Shown in pieces: positions 53,950 through 64,000 of a DNA stretch of 64,000 nt; within the stretch, counting starts at the first letter, position 1; each line of letters begins with the position of its first letter. The stretch is from Eurosta solidaginis (Eukaryota; Arthropoda; Insecta; Diptera; Tephritidae), in assembly GCF_040869045.1 (NCBI RefSeq), contig NC_090319.1:375363601-375427600 (forward strand), read 5' to 3'. The position numbers were made by a program, and so were the translations under genes. A model generated the notes under the pieces. It saw only the letters and a program-made list of their open reading frames with translations. It did no database searches and had not been told where the DNA came from.

Positions 53950-54830
53950 ATATATATAAGATTGAATGAATTGCCTGAGTGCATAAACATTAGTATATAC
54001 ATACATTTAAACATACCAAAAATAGAGGTGTTATTTCTATTTTGTTGGTACATACATACGTACATCCGTATACATATGTTCATTCTACTCAAAGCATGTT
54101 TGAGCGTTCAATTTACAGCGAACATACACTCGAACAGCATTTTCAAACATGTGATTTTTGTGTCACATTTTTTAAAATTTCACCTAATAAATTTTTCATA
54201 ACGCGCCTAAAGAAGTATAACTTCAAAACGACTAAGCAGCGCCGAAAACTTGCGACAATACCAGCCTTATCCAATAGGTTGTGAGGTCTTGAAATAATGC
54301 CTCTAAATATGTTACAATCTATGTTCTCAATACATAATCCTTCCAAAGACTTTACTCGAGTCTGCGCCACGTATGCTTGTCCCACCCCCAACTCCAAAAT
54401 ATTTTGGTGTCACTTCTACCGGACTGTATGTAATATTTGTTCCAAAAATGAGCCAAATCGCACAACATAGGTCGCTTTCTATTCTTGTGTGTATTATGTG
54501 TTCCAAATATAGACCAAATCGGACCACAAATACGATTTTTTTGAATATCTCGATCCTTGCGCCACCTAGCGACGATTTTTTTCATAGGTCGCTTTCTATT
54601 CATGTATGTATTATGTGTTCCAAATGTGAACCAAATCGGACCACAAATACGATTTTTTGAAATATTTATATCCATGCGCGATCTATCGGAGTTTTGTCCT
54701 TATTATTGCATTGTCATCGGGTTCTGAACTATTTTCCAAGTTTCAAGCTTGTAGCTTATCGGGAAGTTACTTAAATTTTAATTACAAAATTCGTGCCGGC
54801 CAGTCAAGTCAAGCTAAATAAAACCGTTTA
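53950..54830 (+). repeat. Module X (copy 2)
   Basis: Continues the segment interrupted by the Ty3/Gypsy element. It is the inverse of 157-1130, with the minisatellite at 54440-54680 and the terminal AAATAAAACCGTTTAA at about 54815. Confidence 0.75.
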
Positions 54831-54835
54831 AAAAA

Positions 54836-55356
54836 CACATCAATTAGCGTCAAACTTTATCCAAATTTTACCCACCTTAATACACGTGCATACTACCCGA
54901 CTATAATGCCCATATTTAACATTCGTAGCAGGAATAGGAGTAAGTAAGTCGCTGTAATGCAGGAGCATCATGACCGACAAATAAAAACAGTATGTAAACA
55001 CTCTTACCATATAAGTAGACGTGTCATTGTGTACTCGCCTTAATGGAAAAGCACACTTGCAAACACGGATGCAAACATTTTGTAGGCATAGGCGTATGTA
55101 TAATCATCGTTCGGGTATATGAGTCCTCAAGACTTGTCAATGATCGCCCTTAATGCACATTCATTTACAGATACACACACACGCACATACAACAGCCCGT
55201 ATTGAAATATTGAGACAGAAAAGGTTTCAAAAGCTAATTCAGAAAATGAATGCATCATACATACCGATGTACTTACATAAATGTACATACATATGTACAT
55301 AAAGGCTAAAAATATTATTTAATGCATTTCTACTCAATAAAGATCCAAAATAAAAA
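54836..55356. other. Stretch without recognised features
   Basis: AT-rich DNA with TACATACATATGTACAT-type runs near 55270-55300. No ORF with a domain and no known repeat family. Confidence 0.4.
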
Positions 55357-56113
55357 CAAGTAAGGAAAGCTGAGTTCGGGTGTAACCGAACATTACATAC
55401 TCAGCTGAGAGCTTTGGAGACAAAAATAAGGGAAATCACCATGTAGGAAAATGAACCTAGGGTAACCCTGGAATGTGTTTGTACGATATGGGTATCAAAT
55501 GGAAGGTATTAAAGAGTATTTTAAAAGGGGGTGGGCCTTAGTTCTATAGGTGGACGCCTTTTCGAGAAATCGCCATAAAAGTGGACCAGGGGTGACTCTA
55601 TAATGTGTTTGTATGATATGGGTATCAAACTAAAGGTATTAATGAGGGTTTTAAAAGAGAGTGGAGGTAGTTGTATATGTGAAGGCGTTTTCGAGATACT
55701 GACCAAAATGTGGACCGGGGTGACCCAGAACATCATCTGTCGGTTACCGCTAATTTATTTTTATATGTAATACCACGAACAATAATCTGCCAAGATTCCT
55801 AGGGCTTTTGATTTCGCCCTGCAGAACTTTTTCATTTTCTTCTACTTAATATGGTAGGTGTCACACCCATTTTACAAAGTTTTTTCTAAAGTTATATTTT
55901 GCGTCAATAAACCAATCCAATTATCATTTTTCATCCCTTTTTTCATATTTGGTATAGAATTATGGCGTTTGTTTCATTTTTCGAAATTTTCGATATCGAA
56001 AAAGTGGGCGTGGTCATAGTCGGATTTAGCTCATTTTTATTGCCAAGATAAAGTGAGTTCAGATAAGTACGTGAACTGAGTTTAGTAAAGATATATCGAT
56101 TTTTTCTCAAGTT
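55357..56113 (-). mobile_element. Helentron-like element, subfamily A (copy 8), hairpin half
   Basis: CAAGTAAGGAAAGC with the TTCGGGTGTAACCGAA hairpin, about two 130-bp units, then the first GGGCGTGG box. It breaks off at CTCAAGTT where a LINE begins. Confidence 0.7.
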
Positions 56114-57406
56114 TATAGTTTATAATAGTTTATAGTTTATTTATTTGCCCAAACTAATATAATATTTACAGATTTCTTAGGCTTATAATTTAGTGTTATC
56201 CTAACATACCTTAGTATTTATCTAGAAGTTTAAAATTTTGTGTATATTACAATGACTTAATTTTGTACAACAAAAGCATAGCTTATGTTAATTTAAAATT
56301 AATGTTTTCCAAAAAAAGGGCTAAAAAGAAATATCATTATCTGCTGTTAAATGTAAAAATTGTTAGTGATTGACTATTTTATTTATGTTATTGTGTTGTT
56401 GCCACAAATTGTGCAACATTATATACAAGGTTTTGCTGGTTAACATTATACGTATTGTATCTCCTATGGTAGTAAACAACTTTGCTGTTATGATATGTAA
56501 TGTTGTTTTGTTTTAATATTTTTATATACAAAGGTGATAGGTATTTTTCTTTTAGTGGTAATACTATATCATTTTGTTTCAGTACATAGTTTTGTATTAG
56601 TTCATTATCTACATATGACAAGTTGTTAACAAAGCGTTCAGATGTTTTGATCAAGAAGCTATCAATTCGCGCTATTTTGCAAGCTTTATACAAATATTTA
56701 TTTGAGAATCTTTTCCGGAATGTACCCCCCGAGTACGGGTGTCGATTGATTCCACCACATATTCTTAGCATATACCTTTCAAATACGCGTAGCCTTTCCA
56801 TTTGGCTGGAAGAAATGTTAAACCAAATGGGATGAGCGTACGATAATATAGGCCTAATTATTTGTTTATAAATGTTAAGTTTAATATTGTTTTTTAAGCT
56901 AGCTGGACGTCTTAGCAAGTTTGCATAGCTAAAAAACATTTTTTTTGCTTTTGCAAGGATGTAGTCTAGATGTTTTTTAAAGGTAAATCTATCATCTATT
57001 ACCACTCCTAAATATTTAATTTGAGTTTTTACTCTAACATTTTCTTCACCTATTTTGACTTGAGGAACATATTTTCGTGCATTTGGGTACAAGTTTTTTC
57101 GCAATCCCTTAATAATCGTGCATTCACTCTTGCGTGTGTTGATCTTTATTTTCCATTTCAAGAAGTATTCATTTAGTTTGTTAAGGTATAAGTTCATTTC
57201 ATCATTAGCTTTAGCTATTTGCCTCTGAGATCCCAAAACTAAAATGTCATCTGCGTATATAAGGACTTTTATATCACAGGAATCGGAGTGAGCTTTTGTT
57301 GGTGGGTCTGGAAAGTCTGCAAGAAAGATATTGTACAACACCGGTCCGAGCAAAGAGCCTTGTGGTACACCTGCACTTACATCTCGTATGATAGAGTTGT
57401 TGTCGT
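56114..57406 (-). pseudogene. Jockey-type LINE reverse transcriptase, 5'-truncated
   Basis: The minus-strand frame from about 57406 to 56388 holds SAGVPQGSLLGPVLYNIFLA, LIYADDILVLG (YADD box), KTQIKYLGVVIDDRF and IIRPILSYAHPIWF, the second half of a jockey-clade reverse transcriptase, uninterrupted for about 340 codons. The first ~45 codons of the longer frame belong to the neighbouring Helentron-like sequence. The 3' end is an A-rich TAAACTATAAACTT-type tail at 56114. It is flanked by ~140-bp direct repeats of Helentron-like sequence. Confidence 0.8.
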
Positions 57407-58448
57407 CATTTTTCGTAATTTTCGATATCGAAAAAGTGGGCGTGGTCATAGTCGGATTTCGTTCATTTTTTATACCAAGATAAAGTGAGTACAGGTAAGT
57501 ACGTGAACTAAGTTCAGTAAAGATATGTCGACTTTTGCTCAAGTTATCGTGTTAACGGCCATGCGGAAGGACAGACGGACGACTGTGTATAAAAACTGGG
57601 CGTGGCTTCAACCGATTTCGCCCATTTTCACAGAAAACAGTTATCGTCATAGAAGCTATGCCCTTACCAAATTTCACAAGAATTGGTAAAGTTTTGTTCG
57701 ACTTATGGCATTAAAAGTATTCTAGACAAATTAAATGAAAAAGCCACGCCCATTTTGAAATTTTCTTTTATTTTTGTATTTTGTTCCATTCATATCATTG
57801 CTGGAGTTGAATGTTGACATAATTTACTTATATACTGTAAAGATGCTAAATTTTTTTTTTAAATTTGACTTTTAAAATTATTCTTTTAAAAAGTGGGCGC
57901 GCTCGTCATCCGATTTTGCAAATTTTTTTTAGCACACATATAGTAATAGGAGTTCCGTTCCTGCCATCATGATATCTTCAACGACTGCCAAATTACAGCA
58001 AAACTTTTAAATTACCTTCTTTTAAAAGTAGGCGGTGCCACGCCCATCATCCAAAATGTTATTAATTTGCTATTCTGCGTCATAAGGTCAACCCACCTAC
58101 CAAGTTTCATCGCTTTATCCGTCTTTTGTAATGAATTATCGTACTTTTTCGGTTTTTCGAAATTTTCGATATCGATTTCGATGATTTCGTTCATTTAAAT
58201 AGCGATCTCAGGTAAGTAGCCAGGAACTTATATACCAAATTTCATTAAGATACCTCAAAATTTACTCAAGTTATCGTGTTTACGGACAGGCGGAAGGACG
58301 GACGGCATGGCTAAATGGATTTATTTTTTCGCCCAGATCATTTTGACATATATAAGTATATATCTATCTCAATTAGTTTATGCCGTTACGGATTACCGTT
58401 ATGCGAACAAAATTAATATGCTCTGTGAGCTCTGCTCAGCTGAGTATA
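57407..58448 (-). mobile_element. Helentron-like element, subfamily A, TATACTC half
   Basis: Resumes with CATTTTTCGTAATTTTCG, repeating about 140 bp already present before the LINE, then the GGGCGTGG boxes, a GGAAGGACGGACGG tract at about 58290 and GCTCAGCTGAGTATA. Its first part is closer to the copy at 30943-32848 than to 55357-56113. Confidence 0.65.
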
Positions 58449-58681
58449 AAAATATAGCTTGATATCCGACGCGACGTTCAGTGGCTCAAGCAAGGAACTT
58501 GATTTGCTTGCTGTCGTATCACGTTCGTCAAAGCAGCGTAATTAAGTTACAGTCAGCATAAACATGACAACCACCGAATCAATGGCGACAGGAACAGTGG
58601 CGACAAATTAAAACTCGACATTAAGCTTAATTAAAACTGCTGATGTGGAGAGTTGTTGGAATAAGTAAAAGAAGAACCAAA

Positions 58682-58728
58682 ATGCATTTTGGAACACAAA
58701 CACCAAAAGAGCGTAATGAGATGAAAAC
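58682..58728 (+). other. Candidate short first coding exon
   Basis: CCAAA-ATG context followed by 15 codons (MHFGTQTPKERNEMK) and a donor-like AAAAC|GTGAGT. The upstream 200 bp do not match the repeat families here. I recognise no protein. It could be a host gene start whose other exons lie elsewhere, or chance. Confidence 0.3.
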
Positions 58729-58917
58729 GTGAGTTTACATCCAACAAATTAGCTTGCGTTAATACTAACAATCAGAAACCCCAATGTGGGTTAATAAGGT
58801 TCTTTCAAATGACGTTGAGCAACACCAACAGGTCTGTAAGAATTGGGAAGGATACTCCGAGCCATTCGAAACGATACGAAGCTTCAGACTACCCGAAACC
58901 CTTTTGTGGGATTTCTT

Positions 58918-59107
58918 TCTTCTTGAGAAATAAAGTCATCGCACGGCGAACAAAACTCACACACTTAAAGTCGCTCATTACACATGTCCAGATGTATGGC
59001 TCGGAATCATTGACGGCGTGGAGGGAAGATAAGAGGGCTCTTTGAGTTCTTCGGAAGATTTACGGTGCTATCCGTGATGCCAACTACGAAAACTGAGCTG
59101 TATTGGA
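58918..59107 (+). pseudogene. LINE (RTE-like) reverse-transcriptase C-terminal fragment
   Basis: Reads KLTHLKSLITHVQMYGSES, then a LTAWREDKRAL stop and VLRKIYGAIRDA, resembling the YGSE(T/S)W...(V/I)LR(K/R)IYG block near the end of RTE-type LINE reverse transcriptases. It contains one stop and is followed directly by a SINE. Confidence 0.6.
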
Positions 59108-59116
59108 GGAGATTAG

Positions 59117-59425
59117 AGCGTTTCTCTTTCAATTTACGTCATGCTCTTTTTAAGTTTTTCAAACAAACTGATAGATCGGGACCAACACATTTTATGCCAA
59201 CTCCGAACGGCAGCAGCAAGGAAAATGAGTTTTCACTGAGAAGCTTTTCATGGCTGAAATACACTCCGAGTGCTTTCCAAACGATTACCGAGGAGCGACC
59301 CCGTTTAGAAGAACCTTTTTCTAATTGAAACATTTTTTTCTTACATTTGTGATGTTGCTTTGCTTAGGGCTTGAGCCTAAGACCTTCGGTGTGGTAGGTG
59401 GAGCACGATACCACTACACTACGGC
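59117..59425 (-). mobile_element. tRNA-derived SINE, family 1, with best-preserved head
   Basis: The minus-strand head GCCGTAGTGTAGTGGTATCG is nearly the 5' half of a eukaryotic tRNA-Val (box A), with box-B-like TTAGGCTCAAGCC at the right distance, then AAGCAACATC and the shared body. This copy shows the tRNA origin of the family most clearly. Confidence 0.85.
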
Positions 59426-61850
59426 AGATGTGAAGACAGTCCAGCGAATAAAAACCGCATTTCCCACATCTGCTATCAGTAACTTGGCAGTGTCCACTCA
59501 GAATACCCATCAAGAACCCACATACCCTCTTTTAAACGATAAGAGTAACTTCGTTAGTCTAAGGTTGTAAGACACATGATTTCCGACAGTTTGCAGTTCC
59601 ACGTTTGGTTCCACGCCTATCCTGCTAGGACGAGCAACTCTCGCCTACTTTTAATCCTACTCAATCTCATTCGGGCGTCTGCGGTGCACGTTTCGAGAAA
59701 TCCGCCTAAATAACTATAGCATTGCCAAATCTAAAGAGCTGGACAAGGAAAAGAAGAAATGACCATCTTGATGCAGCGGCGAACTCACGCAGAAAAAGTC
59801 AAAAGTTCTTAAGTTGTATCATGATACTTCGCAACTAAGTTATGGCGACCATACGATATGGCACTACAAGAAAACTATAAGGATAGCTAAGGCCGAATCC
59901 TTCTATTACATTCTGTCCAAAGAACAAAAAAAAGATCACTTCTTGAGAGAAGAGAACAGGGTAGATGCGAAATTTACTGAGAACTCAATAAACATCCTCA
60001 TGAACCCTCATTTCCTGCACCCGTACAATGTGCCACTCAAGAACTACAAGAAAACTATAAGGATAGTGAAGGTCGACTACATTACTTCTGCTCATCGATT
60101 AAAAACAGCCAGAAACCGTCATGACTCTGTAAGACTCTATCCAAAGAACTACATAAAGATTACATAGTTAGAGGAGAGAGCAGGGTATGGGCGAAATTCG
60201 CTGAAAACTTAATCAACACCCACATGAACGCTCATTTCCCTCACTGTGAAAACATTTTAGCTAGCCGCTTTGAAAATTGATGTTGCAGAAGCTTGGTGAG
60301 CCTATAATTATCTGGATTGGATGGTATATAGAGATATTATTACTTCAGCCTATGCTCCTCAAAGTGGTGGAAGGTCCCAGTAATGCAGGACCTTCACATG
60401 CGTTGAACTACAACTTGTTCGGTGGTAAGACTTCGTGAGCATGACTGTTAGAACTCGAGACAGTATGGTCACTGTAGTATCCTCAGCACGCCTTCCGGAG
60501 TTGCTTCGCCATAAAATTACCACAAGCCATCACTGAGTTTAAGCTGGGTTTTTCGGTAAGATTCCATTCAAGTACTAGGGAGACTAACTTCATAAAGCAG
60601 GAGCTTTGGTGGATGCTACTGGATGCAAACGCGGTTAGTTATGGTACAAGGAGAACAGCCGGCCTTCTAATTGAGTGAATGAAAGAAATATTTAAAATTT
60701 TTGACACAATCATAGGGCACTGATCCCATGGCGATACCTTAAGGTAATGGGGATAAGATTCAACAGGAATTGCAGCGATAAGAACTGCTCGACCTGCGCG
60801 TATATCCAGCTCTGGCACACATTAGGTTTCAAACTCTATGCAGCTCTATAAGCTATAAACCGTGGGAATTTATGGCAATTGAAAATTGCTCCAAACCAAA
60901 TACATAGTTCGAGTCGCAGCCAACATTAAATGGTTCCAAGAAAAAGTGCATCAAAATAGGGCCCGTATGGCCCGTGCGGTAAGGTATCAAAAGTCTAAAC
61001 CTTTGTAAGCTGAAGCTGAATGAAGAGTGTTAAGGCCGTTCGATAGGGACAAAATAATGAAGGGAATGTTGCCACCTTCGGTACAGATAACTGCTTGGGC
61101 TGTCATTAGGCTTTTAAAATGTTCAATGAGACTATCCATGGGAAAGTTTTATTAGGAAAGCTATTTGGAATGCTCTTTAAGCAGAGAGTATGAAAGTCCA
61201 TAAAAAGGAAAAAAAATCTCCTTGAAAAGGCGGTCCTTCGTTGGTGTTGTAATTGATCTTATTGTTATTGGTTTTTTTGGTTTCGCTGATCCGAAGTCCC
61301 ATCACAGTAGACTTCTCTCATCTCTACTTGCGACAGGATTTGATTAACTGCACAACTTTTCGGTGTTTAAAATGTTGTTTTCCCTCAACAACAATATTCT
61401 ACAATCACAGCACATCGCTTTTAAATCTTAAGAGATGGCAGCTTTAACTCAGTAGTGTCCAGCAACAACTTGACGAATACAGAACAAATAATGTGGTAAA
61501 CACTTTAGTGATCTGAAGTCTTAATTCTTCAAAGCCTTCCGCTACTAAGCCTAACCTTTTGAACCTGTGTTTCGGACACATCAATACGACTTACAACTAT
61601 ACGAAACCCGACGCACATTCAAACGAATGATCATACCCAATGAGTGTTTATCATGCCATCATTCCCGTTTAGAGCTACTGTACTTGATTGCCATGCCAAG
61701 TAGTAAATAAACATTGACAAAGGTGCCAACATATGAAAGTAAATCCCAAGCAGTAAAACAACAAAGTCTAATCTAAGGAATACTAATTAACTATTGTGCT
61801 AAAATAGAATTAGTACGAAAAGAAGCAGTCAAAACGCAAACTTCTAGAGT
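59426..61850. other. Stretch without recognised gene
   Basis: Short ORFs only, none with a domain I recognise. It contains a duplicated block at 59868-60240. The style (GC richer than the flanks, broken frames) suggests decayed transposon coding sequence. Confidence 0.4.
59868..60240 (+). repeat. Direct tandem duplication, ~180 bp
   Basis: CTACAAGAAAACTATAAGGA occurs at about 59868 and 60048, each followed by similar TCTRTCCAAAGAAC, GAGAGAACAGGGTA-like and CTCATTTCC phrases. The first unit is mostly open; the second has stops. Confidence 0.65.
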
Positions 61851-63190
61851 TAGTAGCGGTGTCAAAACACATGTGTAGCTCCATATTATCGCCCTGCCAG
61901 CATGGTTTTGTGCCGCGTAGATCAACTACTACCAACTTGGTAGAGTTTACTTATTTTGTAATGTATGGATTTTTAAACAATATGCAAACGGATGTGATTT
62001 ATACCGACTTCAGTAAAGCGTTTGACTCTGTCAATCATGAGCTTTTAGTTTACAAACTTGATTTACTTGGATTTCCGAAGCATTTACTTGCACGGACTCA
62101 ACAAGTTTTGTTTAAAAACAGTCTTTCTAGGTTGTTTGATGTAACGTCTGGTGTGCCTCAAGGTAGTCATTTGGGTCCGTTACATTTTACCTTGTTTATA
62201 AATGACTTACCACAAACTCTCATACATTCCCGAACTCTTATGTATGCGGATGATGTTAAACTTTGTTACTCATAATTGCCTTCGGAGTCTTCCCGTGTGG
62301 AGTTTCTTCAGGCAGACTTGGACTCCTTTCAATACTGGTGTACTGCAAATTTACTAGTTTTGAATTGCTCGAAGTGCAAACTAATGACATTTCACCCAGT
62401 GAAGCCAAGTTTGACATCGTATACGTTAAACAGCACGCGTTTGGAGCGAATATCTGTCGTAAGTGATCTAGGCGTTCTTTTTGATCCTAAACTGACTTTT
62501 AATACGCATATTTCATCAATGGTAAGCAAAGCAACTGGTATACTCGGTTTTGTGAAGCGATGGGCTAAGGATGACTAAGACCCTCTATACATCGTTGGTA
62601 CGACCAATCTTAGAGTATTGTTCGTGTGTCTGGTGCCCAGGGTATCAAAACTTTATAAAAAGTATTGAGTCAGTACAGAATCAATTCATTATATTTGCAC
62701 TACGTGGTCTTAACTGTGATTCTAGTGTGCATTTGCCACCATATAGAAATAGGCTTCCCCTTATAAATCTGCCAACTTTAGAAATTCGAAGAACTTTACT
62801 CGGGGTAATGTTCATTCACAAGCTCATTATGGGCGAGATCGACTCATCTGATCTTGTTAGTCGACTAAATTTTGCTGTTCCTGGTAGAACGTCCAGGCAC
62901 TTTGTGCCTTTTTATTTACCACTTTTCCGGCAAAATTTTGCCAAAAATAATCCACTGTGAAGCTGGTGTTCGCACTACAACAACTTGTATAACTGCATCA
63001 GTTTGAATGTTCGTTTTCCGAATTACATAATTCAATACTGGCCTGATATTTTGTACTTTCTTTCATATGTATGGTTGAATTTAATTATTTTTAATTATAA
63101 CATTAATTTTATATTTTATATATCTTAGTAGTCGACCGCATTGTGTCTGTGTCGACTTTAAACCAAATAAATAAAAAATCCAAATAAAAA
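61850..63190 (+). pseudogene. Jockey-type LINE, 5'-truncated
   Basis: Plus strand: CQHGFVPRRSTTTNLVEF, YTDFSKAFDSVNHELL, TSGVPQGSHLGPLHF and LMYADDVKLC (YADD box). A stop at 62273-62275 lies in the same phase as the continuation RVEFLQADLDSFQYW and SDLGVLFDPKLTF. A frame change near 62571 leads to TSLVRPILEYCSCVW and the C-terminus ending at 62960. The 3' UTR ends in AATAAATAAAAAATCC at about 63170. Inactive relic. Confidence 0.85.
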
Positions 63191-63419
63191 CTGACTTAAC
63201 GTTTGATATGGGGAAGTATCTGGTTGAATGAATGTTCCCCGTCCTGGTACTCACCAATGCTTTCGGACAAAATGTCTAGGAGTAAAAGTGTAGGAAGCTC
63301 CCAAAGTTCTCAAAATAACCTATCTCAGCCTCAGCTTAGAAAATACTAGCGTGGATGTGCATGGGTCCATGTATGACGGATTCACGGACTTCGATCACAT
63401 CTAGAAGGGAATTTTATGC

Positions 63420-64000
63420 GACTATCTTGGACTGTTTCGGGCTTTTCGCGAACATTATGGCCTGGCTTTGGAAACACTTCACGATTATTTTAAGGATCAT
63501 ATTTCGGTGCAATTTTGTGACGATTTCAGGGTATCTTCGGGATTATTTTCGGCATCGTTTCTAGACTATTTCAGAACCATTTTGGTACAATTATAGGATC
63601 ACTTGGGGCATTTTTTTGGGACAACTTCACGATCTTTTCGAGACTATTTCGAAATAAAGTGTGACATGGGACTTATGAGGGATGGGATCTTTTTTTTTAA
63701 ATATGTTTCGTAGAAAAATAATACTATGTTGACAGTTAAACACGCTCTGTATGGTATGCGTCCGAAAACAATCCAGGGGTTATCCCGTGTTGATCCCAAA
63801 ATCAATCCCGAAACAGTAAAACTATTCCGAAACTGGTCTGAAACAGCCTCGAAATGATTCTGAAGTTTTTTCGACATGATAACTAAAATAATTCCAAAGT
63901 GATGCCGAAATAGTATCGAAATGATTCCAGAAATTATCTTTAAGTGATTCTGTTATAGTTCTAAAATCATTCCGCAATAGTCTCGAAATAATTCAGAAGT
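63420..64000. repeat. Degenerate ~15-bp repeat with polarity switch
   Basis: From 63420 to about 63655 the phrases GACTATTTC, GGATCA-TTTC and TTTCGG recur. From about 63760 onward the complementary phrases GAAATGATTC, CCGAAA and AATAGTCTCGAAAT dominate. About 100 bp of unrelated DNA separates the two blocks. It continues past the window end. Confidence 0.65.

Noticed and set aside
57407..57542. MSKSRHIF... start of the 384-codon minus ORF as the true LINE protein N-terminus
   Set aside because: This part is Helentron-like sequence also present at 18473-18661, 29613-29819 and 31732-31920; the LINE starts only at about 57406.
59360..59425. A genuine tRNA gene at the SINE head
   Set aside because: The tRNA-like part is followed by the shared SINE body and its T-arm and acceptor stem do not pair properly; it is a SINE promoter, not a tRNA.

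Overview
This window is AT-rich, intron-bearing eukaryotic DNA. It looks like a higher dipteran, most likely a tephritid fruit fly, but that is inference. The support is animal transposon types throughout, an insect-style TATA plus TCAGTT core promoter, an insect DM9-domain pseudogene and tRNA-derived SINEs. There is no bacterial-type gene organisation, no CRISPR array and no rRNA. Nearly all of it is transposable elements, many inserted into one another. I see one convincing intact host gene, an S1-fold serine protease homolog at 26709-27485 (minus), whose catalytic His and Ser positions are replaced. A broken DM9-domain pseudogene lies at 6090-9507, split by nested repeats.

Layout. 1-155: tail of a BEL/Pao integrase. 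157-4092: a composite repeat segment holding a 117-bp minisatellite, a pair of ~320-bp direct repeats, a Helentron-like element and a SINE. The same composite recurs inverted at 39952-54830, where it was later split by a Helitron, a long Helentron-like element and a Ty3/Gypsy retrotransposon. 4366-4685: a second SINE family with a 13-bp target duplication. 4700-13500: LINE relics, the DM9 pseudogene, a Helentron-like element and a MITE. 13715-15958: a Helentron-like element containing a Penelope-like element that itself contains a MITE. 16445-19737: a TIR element split by a Helentron-like element. 19750-26169: a foldback element, another copy of the minisatellite module, and two Helentron-like elements, the first with about twelve 130-bp units. 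26502-27557: the host gene. 27785-37325: a nest in which one SINE is split by a jockey-type LINE (itself split three times) and by a 3.4-kb DNA transposon. 37734-39274: a second, deleted copy of that DNA transposon. 47436-53949: a young Ty3/Gypsy element with near-identical LTRs. 55357-58448: Helentron-like sequence split by a LINE. 58449-63190: LINE relics, a SINE and a duplicated block. 63420-64000: a degenerate short repeat whose polarity flips.

Three results stand out. (1) Two independent copies of a zinc-finger gene family (34534-36219 minus; 38328-39132 plus) each lie between CACTG...CAGTG termini with 3-bp T(T/A)A duplications. One has ~0.5-kb inverted repeats and a 77-bp intron, so the gene is probably the transposase of a DNA transposon. 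(2) The Gypsy element has a GTTAAAC slippery heptamer directly before the gag stop, a 6-nt spacer and a stem-loop, placed to give -1 frameshifting into pol. (3) The Helentron-like elements combine subterminal inverted repeats, a 3' hairpin, 130-bp arrays (one with trimeric higher-order order) and a ~150-bp-spaced GGGCGTGG box. All coordinates and motifs were read by eye; no alignment or search was run.
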